Assembly: GCF_014229245.1 (NCBI RefSeq)
Contig: NZ_JAARZJ010000008.1
Location: 1 to 64,000, forward strand
Length of the DNA stretch: 64,000 nt
Reading direction: 5' to 3'
From: Listeria farberi
GTDB lineage: Bacteria > Bacillota > Bacilli > Lactobacillales > Listeriaceae
The notes beneath the pieces were generated by a model. The model was given only the letters and a program-made list of their open reading frames with translations. It searched no databases and had not been told where the DNA came from. Made by a program: the position numbers and the translations under genes. Numbering within the stretch: the stretch's first letter is position 1; the number at the start of each line of letters is the position of its first letter. Below, piece by piece: positions 50,280 to 59,558 of this stretch.

Positions 50280-50286
50280 TTATAAT
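50258..50286 (+). promoter_or_regulatory. Sigma-A promoter of dnaX
   Basis: TTGAAA (50258-50263), 17 bp, TATAAT (50281-50286). The -35 and its flank belong to the truncated sixth tandem repeat; the -10 lies outside. Confidence 0.85.
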
Positions 50287-50325
50287 AAAACTACTAAAAT
50301 GGTTTTAGGTGAAGGAGAGTGGCAG

Positions 50326-52065
50326 ATGGCGTATCAGGCTTTGTATCGGGTTTTTCGGCCGCAGTCGTTTCAGGATATTGTTGGACAGGAACATGTGACG
50401 AAAACGCTTAAAAATGCCATTGTGCAAAATAAAACTTCGCACGCTTATTTATTTTCTGGACCTCGGGGGACTGGGAAGACTAGTGCGGCGAAAATTTTTG
50501 CGAAGGCGATTAACTGTGAACACGGTCATGACGGGGAGCCTTGCAATGAATGTGAGATTTGCAAAGGTACGACGGATGGCTCTATACCAGATGTTCTTGA
50601 AATCGATGCTGCCAGTAATAACGGGGTTGAAGAAATTCGGGATATCCGGGAAAAAGTAAAATATGCGCCAACTGTGGCGAAATATAAAGTATATATTATT
50701 GATGAAGTGCATATGTTGTCGACGGGAGCGTTTAATGCGCTACTAAAAACGCTAGAAGAGCCGCCGAAACATGTCATTTTTATTTTGGCGACAACAGAAC
50801 CACACAAGTTACCGCTAACGATTATTTCGCGGGTCCAGCGTTTTGATTTTAAACGAATTACGACGCAAGATATTATTGGTCGTTTGAAATTTATTTTAGA
50901 AGAAGAAAAAATTCCTTATGACGAAAAAGCATTGATGATTGTTGCGCGTGCGGCTGAAGGTGGGATGCGAGATGCGCTTAGTTTGCTCGATCAAGTTATT
51001 TCTTACGGGTCGGAAGAAGTTACAGTAGAAGATGCGCTAGAAATAACGGGGTCGGTTGCTCAAAATCTGCTTACAAAACTAGTAAGTGCAGCGTTTGACG
51101 GCGATGCAGCAGAAGCTATCTCAACGCTTACAGCTTTACTTGCAGAAGGAAAAGACCCAGTCCGTTTGGTGGAAGATTTACTTGTGTTTTTCCGAGATGT
51201 GCTACTGTATCAAAAAGCGCCGAATCTGGAAGAAACGCTGGAACGGGCTTTAATTGATGATGACTTTGTCGCTTTGGCAAAACGAGCAGATTCACTTAAA
51301 GTGTATGAATTCGTGAAGATTTTAAACACTGCGCAGCAACAAATGCGTTTTTCGAATCATCCAGGTATTTATGTAGAAGTGGCGCTTGTTCAGTTAACGC
51401 AAGCCGGGCAATCAGCGGTAAGTGGCGGAAATGTATCAGCGGACGCAGCTTCTGGAAGTGACTTCGCAGACTTAAAACGGCAAATGGAGCAAATGCAGCA
51501 AGAACTTCAAACACTTAAAAAACAAATTGCTAGTGGAGCAGTTGCCACCCAAGCTGAAAAACCAACCCAAAATCGTGGTAGCTCTAAAAAAGCAATAAAC
51601 AACGGCAAACAATTTAAAGCACCTATTGGTAAAATCAACCATGTACTAGGTGAGGCTAAAAAAGAGAATTTACAGTTAATCCGTGGATGTTGGGGCGAAC
51701 TTTTATCCATGCTGATGGCGTCCCAGGCAGCACTTTTAAATGACGCAGAACCTGTAGCTGCATCTCAGGATACTTTTGTGTTAAAATTTAAGCATGAGAT
51801 TCACTGTCAAATGGCGATGGATAATCCGAACTTTGTCGAAACGATCACATCAAGTATTGCACGACTGACACAAGTGAATTATACTTTTATTGGAATCCCA
51901 GAAGATCAATGGGCTGACGTAAGAGAGAATTTCCTTCATAGTCATGGTAGCGACGGTGATGCGGAGGAAGGTACAAATCCAGAAGCTAGAAAACCGGCGG
52001 AAGATCCTTTTGTTGCAGAAGCCGCAAAGCTCGTTGGTGAAGATTTGCTTGAAATTAAAGATTAA
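50326..52065 (+). CDS. dnaX: DNA polymerase III gamma/tau subunit
   Basis: 579 residues from the ATG at 50326 with GAAGGAGAG upstream. AAA+ clamp-loader ATPase: Walker [10 protein letters not shown], zinc cysteines [16 protein letters not shown], Walker B IIDEVHML, sensor 1 [17 protein letters not shown]-terminal tau-like domain follows (about 370-579). It loads the sliding clamp and ties polymerases together at the fork. No clear slippery frameshift site was searched out; Bacillus makes only the long form. First of dnaX-ybaB-recR-yaaL. Confidence 0.96.
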   Translation: MAYQALYRVFRPQSFQDIVGQEHVTKTLKNAIVQNKTSHAYLFSGPRGTGKTSAAKIFAKAINCEHGHDGEPCNECEICKGTTDGSIPDVLEIDAASNNGVEEIRDIREKVKYAPTVAKYKVYIIDEVHMLSTGAFNALLKTLEEPPKHVIFILATTEPHKLPLTIISRVQRFDFKRITTQDIIGRLKFILEEEKIPYDEKALMIVARAAEGGMRDALSLLDQVISYGSEEVTVEDALEITGSVAQNLLTKLVSAAFDGDAAEAISTLTALLAEGKDPVRLVEDLLVFFRDVLLYQKAPNLEETLERALIDDDFVALAKRADSLKVYEFVKILNTAQQQMRFSNHPGIYVEVALVQLTQAGQSAVSGGNVSADAASGSDFADLKRQMEQMQQELQTLKKQIASGAVATQAEKPTQNRGSSKKAINNGKQFKAPIGKINHVLGEAKKENLQLIRGCWGELLSMLMASQAALLNDAEPVAASQDTFVLKFKHEIHCQMAMDNPNFVETITSSIARLTQVNYTFIGIPEDQWADVRENFLHSHGSDGDAEEGTNPEARKPAEDPFVAEAAKLVGEDLLEIKD

Positions 52066-52094
52066 AAAACAATAGAAGAAAGAGGAGATTATTC

Positions 52095-52412
52095 ATGCGT
52101 GGAATGGGAAATATGCAAGGTATGATGAAACAAATGCAAAAAATGCAAAAGGAAATGGCGAAAGCTCAAGCTGATTTAGAAGCTCAAGAGTTCACTGGAA
52201 CAGCTGGTGGCGGAATGGTTACAGTAAAAGCTACTGGTAAACGTGTCATTACAGATGTTGTTATAAACGAAGAAGTAGTTGATCCAGAAGACATCGAAAT
52301 GCTACAAGATTTAGTACTTGCAGCAACAAATGATGTATTAAAACAAATTGAAGATACAACTTCACAAACAATGGGTAAATTCACACAAGGGTTAAATATC
52401 CCTGGAATGTAA
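52095..52412 (+). CDS. YbaB/EbfC-family nucleoid-associated protein
   Basis: 105 residues: Met-rich start [32 protein letters not shown], then [47 protein letters not shown]. Forms a tweezer-like dimer that binds DNA. Bacillus name yaaK. AGAGGAG upstream; 29 bp after dnaX. A terminator separates it from recR. Confidence 0.95.
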   Translation: MRGMGNMQGMMKQMQKMQKEMAKAQADLEAQEFTGTAGGGMVTVKATGKRVITDVVINEEVVDPEDIEMLQDLVLAATNDVLKQIEDTTSQTMGKFTQGLNIPGM

Positions 52413-52424
52413 TATTGCTTGGTT

Positions 52425-52464
52425 TGAGACTCTTGGCTTGTATTCAAGAGTCTCAACTATTTTT
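52425..52464 (+). terminator. Terminator between ybaB and recR
   Basis: TTGAGACTCTTG (52425-52436) and CAAGAGTCTCAA (52445-52456) form a 12-bp perfect stem, followed by CTATTTTT. Confidence 0.75.
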
Positions 52465-52472
52465 CAATAGAA

Positions 52473-52488
52473 TGTTCCACGTGAAACA
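52473..52488 (+). promoter_or_regulatory. parS ParB (Spo0J) binding site, perfect
   Basis: TGTTCCACGTGAAACA is identical to the canonical Bacillus parS sequence. It lies between the ybaB terminator and recR. Confidence 0.88.
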
Positions 52489-52520
52489 TTTGTATTTTGA
52501 AGGTGAGAGGAAGACGAATT

Positions 52521-53117
52521 ATGCATTATCCTGAGCCGATAACGAAATTAATAGATAGTTTTATGAAATTACCGGGAATCGGACCCAAATCGGCAGCAAG
52601 ACTAGCTTTTTATGTGCTAGACATGAAAGAAGACGATGTATTAGACTTTGCAAAAGCGCTTGTTGATGCGAAGAGAAACCTAAGCTTTTGTTCCGTTTGT
52701 GGTCATATTACAGATAAGGATCCATGTTATATTTGCGCTGATACGTCACGCGATCGAAGTGTTATTTGTGTGGTACAAGAATCCAAAGATGTTATTGCAA
52801 TGGAAAAAATGCGTGATTTTCATGGCTTATACCACGTGCTCCATGGGACAATCTCTCCGATGGACGGAATTGGCCCGGAAGATATTAATATTCCTGATTT
52901 GCTGAAACGTTTACAAGATGACACTATTGAAGAAGTTATTTTAGCAACAAATCCTAATGTTGAAGGAGAAGCTACTGCGATGTATATTTCGCGTTTACTA
53001 AAACCTTCAGGCATAAAAGTAACTAGAATAGCGCATGGCCTTCCAGTGGGTGGAGACTTAGAATATGCTGATGAAGTCACACTTTCTAAAGCCATGGAAG
53101 GACGAAGAGAAGTCTAA
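52521..53117 (+). CDS. recR: Recombination mediator RecR
   Basis: 198 residues, the standard length, from the ATG at 52521 (GAGAGGAAG upstream; the frame is open to 52497). Helix-hairpin-helix [16 protein letters not shown], zinc finger [16 protein letters not shown], and a Toprim domain ([30 protein letters not shown]). With RecO and RecF it loads RecA on gapped DNA. Confidence 0.97.
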   Translation: MHYPEPITKLIDSFMKLPGIGPKSAARLAFYVLDMKEDDVLDFAKALVDAKRNLSFCSVCGHITDKDPCYICADTSRDRSVICVVQESKDVIAMEKMRDFHGLYHVLHGTISPMDGIGPEDINIPDLLKRLQDDTIEEVILATNPNVEGEATAMYISRLLKPSGIKVTRIAHGLPVGGDLEYADEVTLSKAMEGRREV

Positions 53118-53131
53118 ACTGAGGTGATAAA

Positions 53132-53374
53132 ATGGAGTCCAGAAGTAATAAGTTTGGCCGGAAAAAAAACAAGAAGATTGGCAAATTACACAAATCCTAT
53201 GATGCTTATTTGATGGAATTGATTGAAGTCACACAAGAAAATTGGCATAAGCAGAAAGTTTTGTTGCGAAAAAGTTTTGAGTACGATCCTAATTTAGAAT
53301 ATGAGGAGAAAAAGGCGGAAGCACGCTATTTTTACCTTTTTAAAGAAGCTCGCGCACGTCAATTAAAGAAATAA
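53132..53374 (+). CDS. YaaL-like DUF2508 protein
   Basis: 80 residues, strongly basic and helical: NKFGRKKNKKIGKLHKSYDAYLMELIEVTQENWHKQKVLLRKSFEYDPNL. Matches the small Bacillus YaaL family found next to recR; function unknown. GAGGTG upstream, 14 bp after recR. Ends at a terminator. Confidence 0.85.
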   Translation: MESRSNKFGRKKNKKIGKLHKSYDAYLMELIEVTQENWHKQKVLLRKSFEYDPNLEYEEKKAEARYFYLFKEARARQLKK

Positions 53375-53386
53375 AGAAAAAATCTA

Positions 53387-53418
53387 CTAGACCATATTGG
53401 AATAGTAGATTTTTTTAT
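53387..53418. terminator. Bidirectional terminator
   Basis: AATCTACTA (53391-53399) pairs with TAGTAGATT (53403-53411) with T/A runs on both sides; shared with the converging aldo/keto reductase gene. Confidence 0.8.
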
Positions 53419-54260
53419 TAAATTTCAGAACGGACATACATTACATCTGGTGCATGACTCACACGTTCACCAGTATTCAGGCGCTCGACTTGGCGCATAT
53501 CTGCTTCCGACAATTCAAAATCGTAAATAGCTGCGTTTTCTCTTATTCTTGAAGGCGTTTCTGATTTTGGAATGATAGAAATATTATTTTGCAAATGCCA
53601 ACGAAGAACAATTTGGGCAGGAGATTTACCATATTTTTTTGCTAAATCAATCAGAATTTGCTCTTGTAAAACGCCACCTCGACCAAGCGGGCTCCAAGCT
53701 TGATGAACGATATGCAATTCCTCTAAATAACGATGTAACAGCTGATTTGGAAAGTGTGGATGTGTTTCTAGTTGGTCAACTACTGGAAGAACGTTGGCAC
53801 TTGTACGAAGCCGGTCTAAATGGTGCGCTTCAAAATTACTCACGCCAATCGCACGAACAAGCCCTTCGTCATATAATTTTTCTACAGCGCGCCAAGTGTC
53901 GAAAAATGTATCTTGTTTTGGCCAATGAACTAAATATAAATCAATTTGATCTAGTTGTAATTTTTTCTGCGATTTTTCAAAAGCTCGAAGCGTTTCATCG
54001 TAACCTTGTTCTGTATTCCACATTTTTGTTGTGACGAAAAATTCATCTCTTTTCAAGCCGCTTGACGCAAAAAAGTCTCCAAGCTCTTTTTCATTATGGT
54101 AAAATGAAGCCGTATCAAACAAACGATATCCAACATCTACCGCAGTTTCCAGCGCAGTACGCATACGCGCTTCATCCGTTAACTTGTAGACCCCAAAACC
54201 ATGTCTAGGCATTTCAATTCCATTGTTTAATCTGTATGTATCTGAGAAAGAAAGTGTCAT
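53418..54260 (-). CDS. Aldo/keto reductase
   Basis: 280 residues. GYRLFDTASFYHNEKELG carries the catalytic Asp and Tyr, FVTTKMWN the Lys, LYLVHWP the His; GVSNFEAHHLDRL and SIIPKSETPSRIREN (NADPH site) follow. A cytosolic carbonyl reductase similar to Bacillus YtbE/YvgN; these reduce methylglyoxal and other aldehydes. GGAGG upstream of the ATG. Single gene. Confidence 0.92.
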   Translation of the reverse strand: MTLSFSDTYRLNNGIEMPRHGFGVYKLTDEARMRTALETAVDVGYRLFDTASFYHNEKELGDFFASSGLKRDEFFVTTKMWNTEQGYDETLRAFEKSQKKLQLDQIDLYLVHWPKQDTFFDTWRAVEKLYDEGLVRAIGVSNFEAHHLDRLRTSANVLPVVDQLETHPHFPNQLLHRYLEELHIVHQAWSPLGRGGVLQEQILIDLAKKYGKSPAQIVLRWHLQNNISIIPKSETPSRIRENAAIYDFELSEADMRQVERLNTGERVSHAPDVMYVRSEI

Positions 54261-54378
54261 TTTTTTACCTCCTAATTTAGTTGATTAACTTTAGCATACC
54301 AGAAAATGGAGAATTTCTGTAGAGTGAAGGGATTGATTTGGGGGATTTTTTATAATTTAGAAAAAAGGAAGTGGGATA

Positions 54379-54825
54379 ATGAGACAACCTTTTCAAATTT
54401 TAGTTATACCATTTATTAAAAATGAAACCAATTATCAGTTTTGTGCTTTGTTGAGAACCGATGTAGCTGTTTGGCAGTTTGTTACTGGCGGAGGGGAAGA
54501 CGGAGAGTCAATCCTAGAGACTGCCAAGCGTGAAAGTAAAGAAGAGCTAAACTTGAAGGGGGAGTTTGAAATGTATAAATTGGATTCATATTCTACTATC
54601 CCTAGTTTTCATTTTTCATTTAGTAAGCCTTATGTAGTTCCAGAATATTGTTTTGCCATTGATTTAACGAGTTTTTCAGGTTATATCGAATTATCCATAG
54701 AGCATCGTGAGTTAAAATGGCTTTCTTATGAGTCGGTGATTCAGCTGTTGGAGTGGGATAGTAATAAGACGGCGCTTTATGAGCTGAATGAACGTTTGAA
54801 AAATGATGATATGCAGCCAATATAA
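54379..54825 (+). CDS. Nudix hydrolase
   Basis: 148 residues. Nudix box GGGEDGESILETAKRESKEELN fits the pattern GG-x5-E...REx2EE, with Asn in place of the final Gly. It resembles NudB-like dihydroneopterin/dATP pyrophosphatases in size and in its start (RQPFQILVIPF). The substrate is undecided. A TATAAT lies at 54349; AAAGGAAG upstream. Confidence 0.85.
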   Translation: MRQPFQILVIPFIKNETNYQFCALLRTDVAVWQFVTGGGEDGESILETAKRESKEELNLKGEFEMYKLDSYSTIPSFHFSFSKPYVVPEYCFAIDLTSFSGYIELSIEHRELKWLSYESVIQLLEWDSNKTALYELNERLKNDDMQPI

Positions 54826-54850
54826 AAAAGGCTAAAAATCAGCCTTTTTA
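54825..54850. terminator. Bidirectional terminator
   Basis: AAAAGGCT (54826-54833) pairs with AGCCTTTT (54841-54848), loop of 7; T-run. Its right side includes the stop of the converging HAD gene. Confidence 0.8.
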
Positions 54851-55687
54851 ATTTGTAATTAAACTGTTTAGTACGTGCGCAATGCCATCTTCATTATTAG
54901 ACAACGTAACGGAGCTAGCGGCGGCTTTTAATTCCGGGACCGCATTTTGCATAGCGATTCCTGTACCTGCGTATTCGACCATAGTGATGTCATTATGGCC
55001 GTCTCCGAATGCGATAATATTTTCAGATTGAATGCCCATTGGTGTTAAAACGGTATCAAGTGCTTTGGCTTTATCAATGCCTTGAGCTGTGAACTCAAAG
55101 TAAAAATCAGCTGTGAAGACACAATTAAGTGTATCTTTGAAAGGCGCCATCATTGCTTGGTAATTTTCTTGCATATAGGCCGGGTCACCAGCAGTGAGGA
55201 TTTTACTTAGACGATAATCTAAAAATACGGCTAAATCATCTTTTTCACAGAGTTTAAAATTTCCTCCGCGAGACTCGTATTGAATAATATTTATTTCTTC
55301 GCCGCGGTAAGGTACATAGCAGTCGTATACATTATTCGTATACATATAATCCTCTTTATCAATCATTACTTTGACTTCAAATTGTTTCATGTGTTCTAAA
55401 ACGGCTTTTCCTTCTGCAACCGTAAGCGCTTGGTTGAATAATTCTTCATTTGTCGCACAATCAACTACTTTAGCGCCGTTGTATGAAACAAGCAAACCGT
55501 GGTGTTTTTCCATTTCTAATTGTTCGGCGTATACGTGCATTCCGGTTGTTGGTCTGCCGGATGCGAGGATTAGTTTCACGCCATTTTGTTGCGCGGTGAT
55601 GAGTGCTTTCTTTGTTTCTGGAGAGATTTTTTTGTCGTCGTTTAATAAAGTGCCATCAATGTCTAAAATAATTGCTTGAGTTGTCAT
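54848..55687 (-). CDS. Cof-type HAD hydrolase
   Basis: 279 residues. Motif I AIILDIDGTLLNDDKKISPETKKAL, motif II ILASGRPTTGM, C-terminal motif IIAFGDGHNDITMVEYAGTGIAM: the Cof/YidA sugar-phosphatase group with a C2 cap. A cytosolic phosphatase of sugar phosphates or flavin nucleotides. AAAGGAG upstream. Lies after the RpiR gene on the same strand, 118 bp apart. Confidence 0.9.
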   Translation of the reverse strand: MTTQAIILDIDGTLLNDDKKISPETKKALITAQQNGVKLILASGRPTTGMHVYAEQLEMEKHHGLLVSYNGAKVVDCATNEELFNQALTVAEGKAVLEHMKQFEVKVMIDKEDYMYTNNVYDCYVPYRGEEINIIQYESRGGNFKLCEKDDLAVFLDYRLSKILTAGDPAYMQENYQAMMAPFKDTLNCVFTADFYFEFTAQGIDKAKALDTVLTPMGIQSENIIAFGDGHNDITMVEYAGTGIAMQNAVPELKAAASSVTLSNNEDGIAHVLNSLITN

Positions 55688-55805
55688 GTGAGTTTAGCTC
55701 CTTTTTTTCTTTATTGTATCACTAGAAATTAAGAAAAAGTCAGATGTGGCCCATATTGAGAGCTTTTTTTCAATTCAAAAGGAAAACGGCTCCTTTTTTG
55801 AAAAA

Positions 55806-56657
55806 TCATTCCAATTCGGTGTTCATTTTTTGATAATTCGTTGTTTTGTATTGGATGTTTTTATCGTAATTATGGTTAAAATAAACGGAATAAAGGGTGT
55901 CAAAAATGCTTAGTAATGATTGTCGTGTTGAGAATGATGAGACCTTATTGTAATGATTCTCAGCGGATGCCATGTAGATTTTGTGTGTGGCGAATTCCAC
56001 TAAAGGATTGTCTTGCATAGAGGTAATTAAAATAATATCGACAGTACTTTCGGACAAGATTTTGACAACTCTTTGAAGGGTTCTGCTTCGTCCCCCATAG
56101 GAAACAACGATAGCAACATGATCTTTGTCACTGTTTGCAGCGGATAAACTTTGAATATAATCTTCCTCAGGAACATTGACCAAAACGCCGATTTCCTGCA
56201 TTTGAAATTTGAAGTTTTGAGCGAAAAATAAATTGGCAGAAGCCGCGTAAACATCAATAATTTTTGCATTAACCAATTTTTCGCCAATCTTTACAAGTTC
56301 TTCTGGATCGGCGTTGTTTAACGTTTCGTCGATAGTTCCCTTATAAATTTGATTGAGGTTGGTCATGATTTGGTAAGGCGTATCGGATTCCAAAATAGGA
56401 TAATCATAATTTATATCTTGTTCTGCAGTTGTTTCTCGAAGGCTCGAAGCGATTTCGATTTTTAGTTCACCGACGCCATTTAGCCCTAGTTTGTTAATTA
56501 GACGGTAAATGGTTGCAGCAGAAACGAAAGCAGCGGTAGCCAGCTCTTTAGGCTTAAATTGTAATGTTTTTTTCGGATTTGCCACTATGTAGTTGGCAAG
56601 TTCCTTTTCATTATTAGTTAAATTGGTTAGTTCGCGTATTTTGATTAAAATATTCAT
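55806..56657 (-). CDS. RpiR/MurR-family transcriptional regulator
   Basis: 283 residues. Helix-turn-helix KPKELATAAFVSAATIYRLINKLGLNGVGELKIEIAS, then a SIS domain at about 120-260 (KIIDVYAASANLFFAQNFKFQMQEIG, VAIVVSYGGRSRTLQRVVKIL). It should sense a phosphosugar. Neighbours are the HAD phosphatase downstream and an orphan oligopeptide-binding lipoprotein upstream, separated by a terminator. Targets unknown. Confidence 0.86.
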   Translation of the reverse strand: MNILIKIRELTNLTNNEKELANYIVANPKKTLQFKPKELATAAFVSAATIYRLINKLGLNGVGELKIEIASSLRETTAEQDINYDYPILESDTPYQIMTNLNQIYKGTIDETLNNADPEELVKIGEKLVNAKIIDVYAASANLFFAQNFKFQMQEIGVLVNVPEEDYIQSLSAANSDKDHVAIVVSYGGRSRTLQRVVKILSESTVDIILITSMQDNPLVEFATHKIYMASAENHYNKVSSFSTRQSLLSIFDTLYSVYFNHNYDKNIQYKTTNYQKMNTELE

Positions 56658-56724
56658 CGTGTCAAATCCTAACTTTTTAGAATGGGAAATTGGTCATAAG
56701 TAATTATAACACGGAAAATTTGCA

Positions 56725-56761
56725 TGAAAAAAGACGAGGATGCTTGAATCCTCGTCTTTTA
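56725..56761 (-). terminator. Terminator of the lipoprotein gene
   Basis: AAAAGACGAGGAT and its complement around GCTTGA (about 56727-56759) form a long stem; on the minus strand TTTTTTC follows. Confidence 0.88.
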
Positions 56762-56766
56762 AGTTT

Positions 56767-58425
56767 TTATTTTTTTTCTATCCAATGATAACTGAATGGG
56801 GCACCAAATAAGTGATGCGCGATGCCGCTTATATCAGGGCTTTGAAGTGCTGCTGTACCTGCTTGATAAAGTGGCGCAATACCAACGTCGTCCATGAGTA
56901 TTTTCTCTGCATCTAGCATTGCTTGCCAGCGTTTTTCTGGCTGAGTTGCATAAGTGGTAGATGCATCAGTCAGTAGTTTGTCATATTCTTTATTCGAGTA
57001 GTTAGAGCGATTGTAGTTGTTTCCGGTCATTGTTGTTGATAGGAATGTGATAGGATCTTGGTAGTCTGGACCCCAACGAGTTAATTGTAAAGTATAATCT
57101 TCTGTTTCATCTAATTTTAGACGTGCTTTATAAGGCACAGTTTTGATTTTGATTGTTAATCCATCTAAATTAGATTCAAGTGCACTTTGTAAGAACTCGC
57201 TAGATTTTTTATTGAAATCTTGGTCGTCCCCAAGTAGTTCTACCGTAAGTGTATCAATACCTAATTCTTTTTTCGCTTTGTTCCAGTATTCTTTTGCTGC
57301 TGCTTTGTCAGTTGTTAATAGGTCGCCATTTTCTTTCCGGAAATCTTCTTTTGTTTCTGGATTGAAAGTGAATTCAGCTGGAACAAAACCATTGATTGCG
57401 GTAGAGCCGTTACCCATGACGGTTTTTACTAGTGATTCTTTATCGACAGAAAGAGCAAATGCTTTACGTGCATTCTCATTTGCAAAAAGGGTAGATTTTC
57501 CAGCTTGTTTTTGGTTGAATTTCAGATAATATATAAAAGCTTCTTTTTCTGTAGTGTAGTCATCATCATTTTGTTTTTGCTTGGCATAGTCGCCTGTGAG
57601 CGTCGCGCGGTCTAGCTTACCTGTGGAGTATAGATTAACCGCAGCTCCTGGTTCCTTTACTACTTGCATATTAATAGTATCGACTTTTACTGTATCTTTA
57701 TCCCAGTAATTTTTGTTTTTCTCGTATTTCCATTCTTTGCTTGTGTTTGTCCAATCTTTCATCACAAAAGGACCATTGTAAATCATGTGATCACTATCTT
57801 TGGCATAGTTCTCGCCTTGAGATTCAACGTATTTTTCATTTTGTGGATAGAATGTTGGAAAGGTCAAAAGGGAATGGAAGTAAGGTGTTGGATTTTCGAG
57901 TGTGATTTCGAGTGTAGTATCATCAAGTGCTTTGACACCAAGTTCTTCGGGTTTCTTTTTCCCATTAATAATATCTGTTGCATTCGCAATCAGACCATCA
58001 AAAAGGACTGCATATTCTGCTGCGGTTGCGGGATTAGCAATTTTTTGCCATGCATAAACGAAATCATGGGCAGTTACTTTTGTGCCATTAGACCATTTTG
58101 CGTCATCTCGGAGTTTAATCGTGTAGACTTTTTGATCTTTCGAGATTTCTGGAGCGCTTGCTGCGACCCCTGGTTGTGTTTGGTCATCTTTATCTAAGTA
58201 GTAAAGACCTTCAAAAACTTGATTTTGTGCTGTAAAGCTAACGCCATCGGTCCCTGTTACTGAATCCATGGATGGAATTTCAGCTGATTCCATCAAATTA
58301 ACAACTTTTTTATCCCCTGTAGAAGTTGTTACTTTATCTTTAGAACTGTCACTGCTGCTGCATGCTGCAAGAACAAGCCCTAATGTCAAAATGAAAAAAG
58401 CCATAATAAAATTTTTCTTCAACAT
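56767..58425 (-). CDS. Oligopeptide ABC transporter substrate-binding lipoprotein (OppA-like), orphan
   Basis: 552 residues. Lipoprotein signal LTLGLVLAACSSS with the lipidated Cys at residue 22. The rest is a family 5 solute-binding protein: TAHDFVYAWQKIANPATAAEYA, KWSNGTKVTAHDF, LTRWGPDYQDPITFLSTTMTGN. Such proteins capture peptides outside the cell for an Opp/Dpp permease. No permease or ATPase gene is near, so it must use a transporter elsewhere or act in sensing. GGGGG precedes the ATG. Confidence 0.9.
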   Translation of the reverse strand: MLKKNFIMAFFILTLGLVLAACSSSDSSKDKVTTSTGDKKVVNLMESAEIPSMDSVTGTDGVSFTAQNQVFEGLYYLDKDDQTQPGVAASAPEISKDQKVYTIKLRDDAKWSNGTKVTAHDFVYAWQKIANPATAAEYAVLFDGLIANATDIINGKKKPEELGVKALDDTTLEITLENPTPYFHSLLTFPTFYPQNEKYVESQGENYAKDSDHMIYNGPFVMKDWTNTSKEWKYEKNKNYWDKDTVKVDTINMQVVKEPGAAVNLYSTGKLDRATLTGDYAKQKQNDDDYTTEKEAFIYYLKFNQKQAGKSTLFANENARKAFALSVDKESLVKTVMGNGSTAINGFVPAEFTFNPETKEDFRKENGDLLTTDKAAAKEYWNKAKKELGIDTLTVELLGDDQDFNKKSSEFLQSALESNLDGLTIKIKTVPYKARLKLDETEDYTLQLTRWGPDYQDPITFLSTTMTGNNYNRSNYSNKEYDKLLTDASTTYATQPEKRWQAMLDAEKILMDDVGIAPLYQAGTAALQSPDISGIAHHLFGAPFSYHWIEKK

Positions 58426-58521
58426 AATATTATACCCCCTGTTTTATTGTGCATTATTTAGTTTATACTAAATTTTAAGAAAAATAAAGAGTTTTTAGTC
58501 AATTCTTTCAATTTAAATAAT

Positions 58522-58562
58522 TATAAAACCCCTCAAACAGGATAATTCAAGGGGTTTTAGTT
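58522..58562 (-). terminator. Terminator of dhaKLM
   Basis: AAAACCCCT (58524-58532) and AGGGGTTTT (58550-58558) form the stem; T/A runs on both sides. Confidence 0.8.
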
Positions 58563-58937
58563 TTATTTAATTTCGATGGTTTTAAGGTTTGCTGCGATAA
58601 CTTCTGGTTTTTCATCCATTTGAACTTGAGCAGCTGTAGCATATGCTCCTTCTAAAATTGGAGCATTAAAAAGAATAATTTCTTTTTCGCTGATTTCTTC
58701 CACTGTTTCAATATTCATTTTAGCGCTTCCGAGGTCATAAAAGGTGTACACTTTATCGGCTTCGTTATTTTCAATTGCCTCATTCACTGCATCAAAACTT
58801 GTGCCAATGCGACCGTCTTCTGTTCCGCCTGCATGCGTGATAGAAACATCTGGGGCGATTTCTTTAATAATATCATGAACACCTTTTGCCACGTCTTTGG
58901 AATGAGAAATAATAACAACACCATAAGGTTTAGTCAT
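58563..58937 (-). CDS. dhaM: PTS-dependent dihydroxyacetone kinase, phosphotransferase subunit
   Basis: 124 residues of the mannose-type EIIA fold. VVIISHSKDVAKGVHDII holds the phosphorylated His; GGTEDGRIGTSFDAV is typical of DhaM. It is a single-domain form, lacking the HPr and EI-like parts found in E. coli DhaM. It passes phosphate from HPr to DhaL-ADP. Third gene of dhaKLM, 3 bp after dhaL. Confidence 0.92.
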   Translation of the reverse strand: MTKPYGVVIISHSKDVAKGVHDIIKEIAPDVSITHAGGTEDGRIGTSFDAVNEAIENNEADKVYTFYDLGSAKMNIETVEEISEKEIILFNAPILEGAYATAAQVQMDEKPEVIAANLKTIEIK

Positions 58938-58940
58938 AAG

Positions 58941-59537
58941 TTAGCTCACCTCCGTTTGAAGCATTGCGTGGAATAGTAAGGCGGATGAGTATGCGCCTGG
59001 ATCAAGATGACCAATCGAACGTTCGCCAAGATAACTTGCTCGACCTTTAGTGGCTTTTAAATCTTTTGTTTTTTGTAAGGCCGCATCGACCACATCATCA
59101 GTTAAATCTTCTTGATGCAACGCGTGAACAACTGGCTCCCAAACATCAATCATTGTTTTTTCTCCAGCATGTGATTTACCACGTTTTTCGATGCCTTCTA
59201 GACCAGCTTCGATAACTTTTGTAAGGCCAACCGCATCAATGGTTTCCGATTCAACTGCTTTACTCATATTCAAAAATGCTGTTCCGTAAAGTGGACCAGA
59301 TGCACCACCGACTTTGCTGACCATTGTCATCCCAGTCGTTTTGAAAACATCTTTTAAATCAGCTGGTTCTTTTTCTGCAAAAGCTTTTTTGAGTTCACTG
59401 AGTCCGCGAGCCATATTAATACCGTGGTCTCCATCACCAATCGCTTGGTCGAGATCACTTAATAATTGTTTGTTTTCTTGTACACGTTCGCCGAAATCAT
59501 TTAACCAGCGTAACGCCCAATCTTTATCATAAGTCAT
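58941..59537 (-). CDS. dhaL: Dihydroxyacetone kinase ADP-binding subunit
   Basis: 198 residues. The nucleotide-magnesium motif AIGDGDHGINMARG is near residue 30, and SKVGGASGPLYGTAFLNM follows. In the PTS-type enzyme DhaL keeps ADP bound as a cofactor and is rephosphorylated by DhaM. GGAGG before the ATG, 21 bp after dhaK. Confidence 0.94.
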   Translation of the reverse strand: MTYDKDWALRWLNDFGERVQENKQLLSDLDQAIGDGDHGINMARGLSELKKAFAEKEPADLKDVFKTTGMTMVSKVGGASGPLYGTAFLNMSKAVESETIDAVGLTKVIEAGLEGIEKRGKSHAGEKTMIDVWEPVVHALHQEDLTDDVVDAALQKTKDLKATKGRASYLGERSIGHLDPGAYSSALLFHAMLQTEVS

Positions 59538-59558
59538 GATTCATTCCTCCAAATTTTA

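Noticed and set aside
53639-54034. Open frame antisense to the aldo/keto reductase
   Set aside because: The aldo/keto reductase on the other strand has all catalytic motifs; the antisense reading has no start signals or family pattern.
57664-58197. 177-codon open frame antisense to the OppA-like gene
   Set aside because: Cys- and Phe-rich composition is typical of an antisense shadow; no ribosome site.
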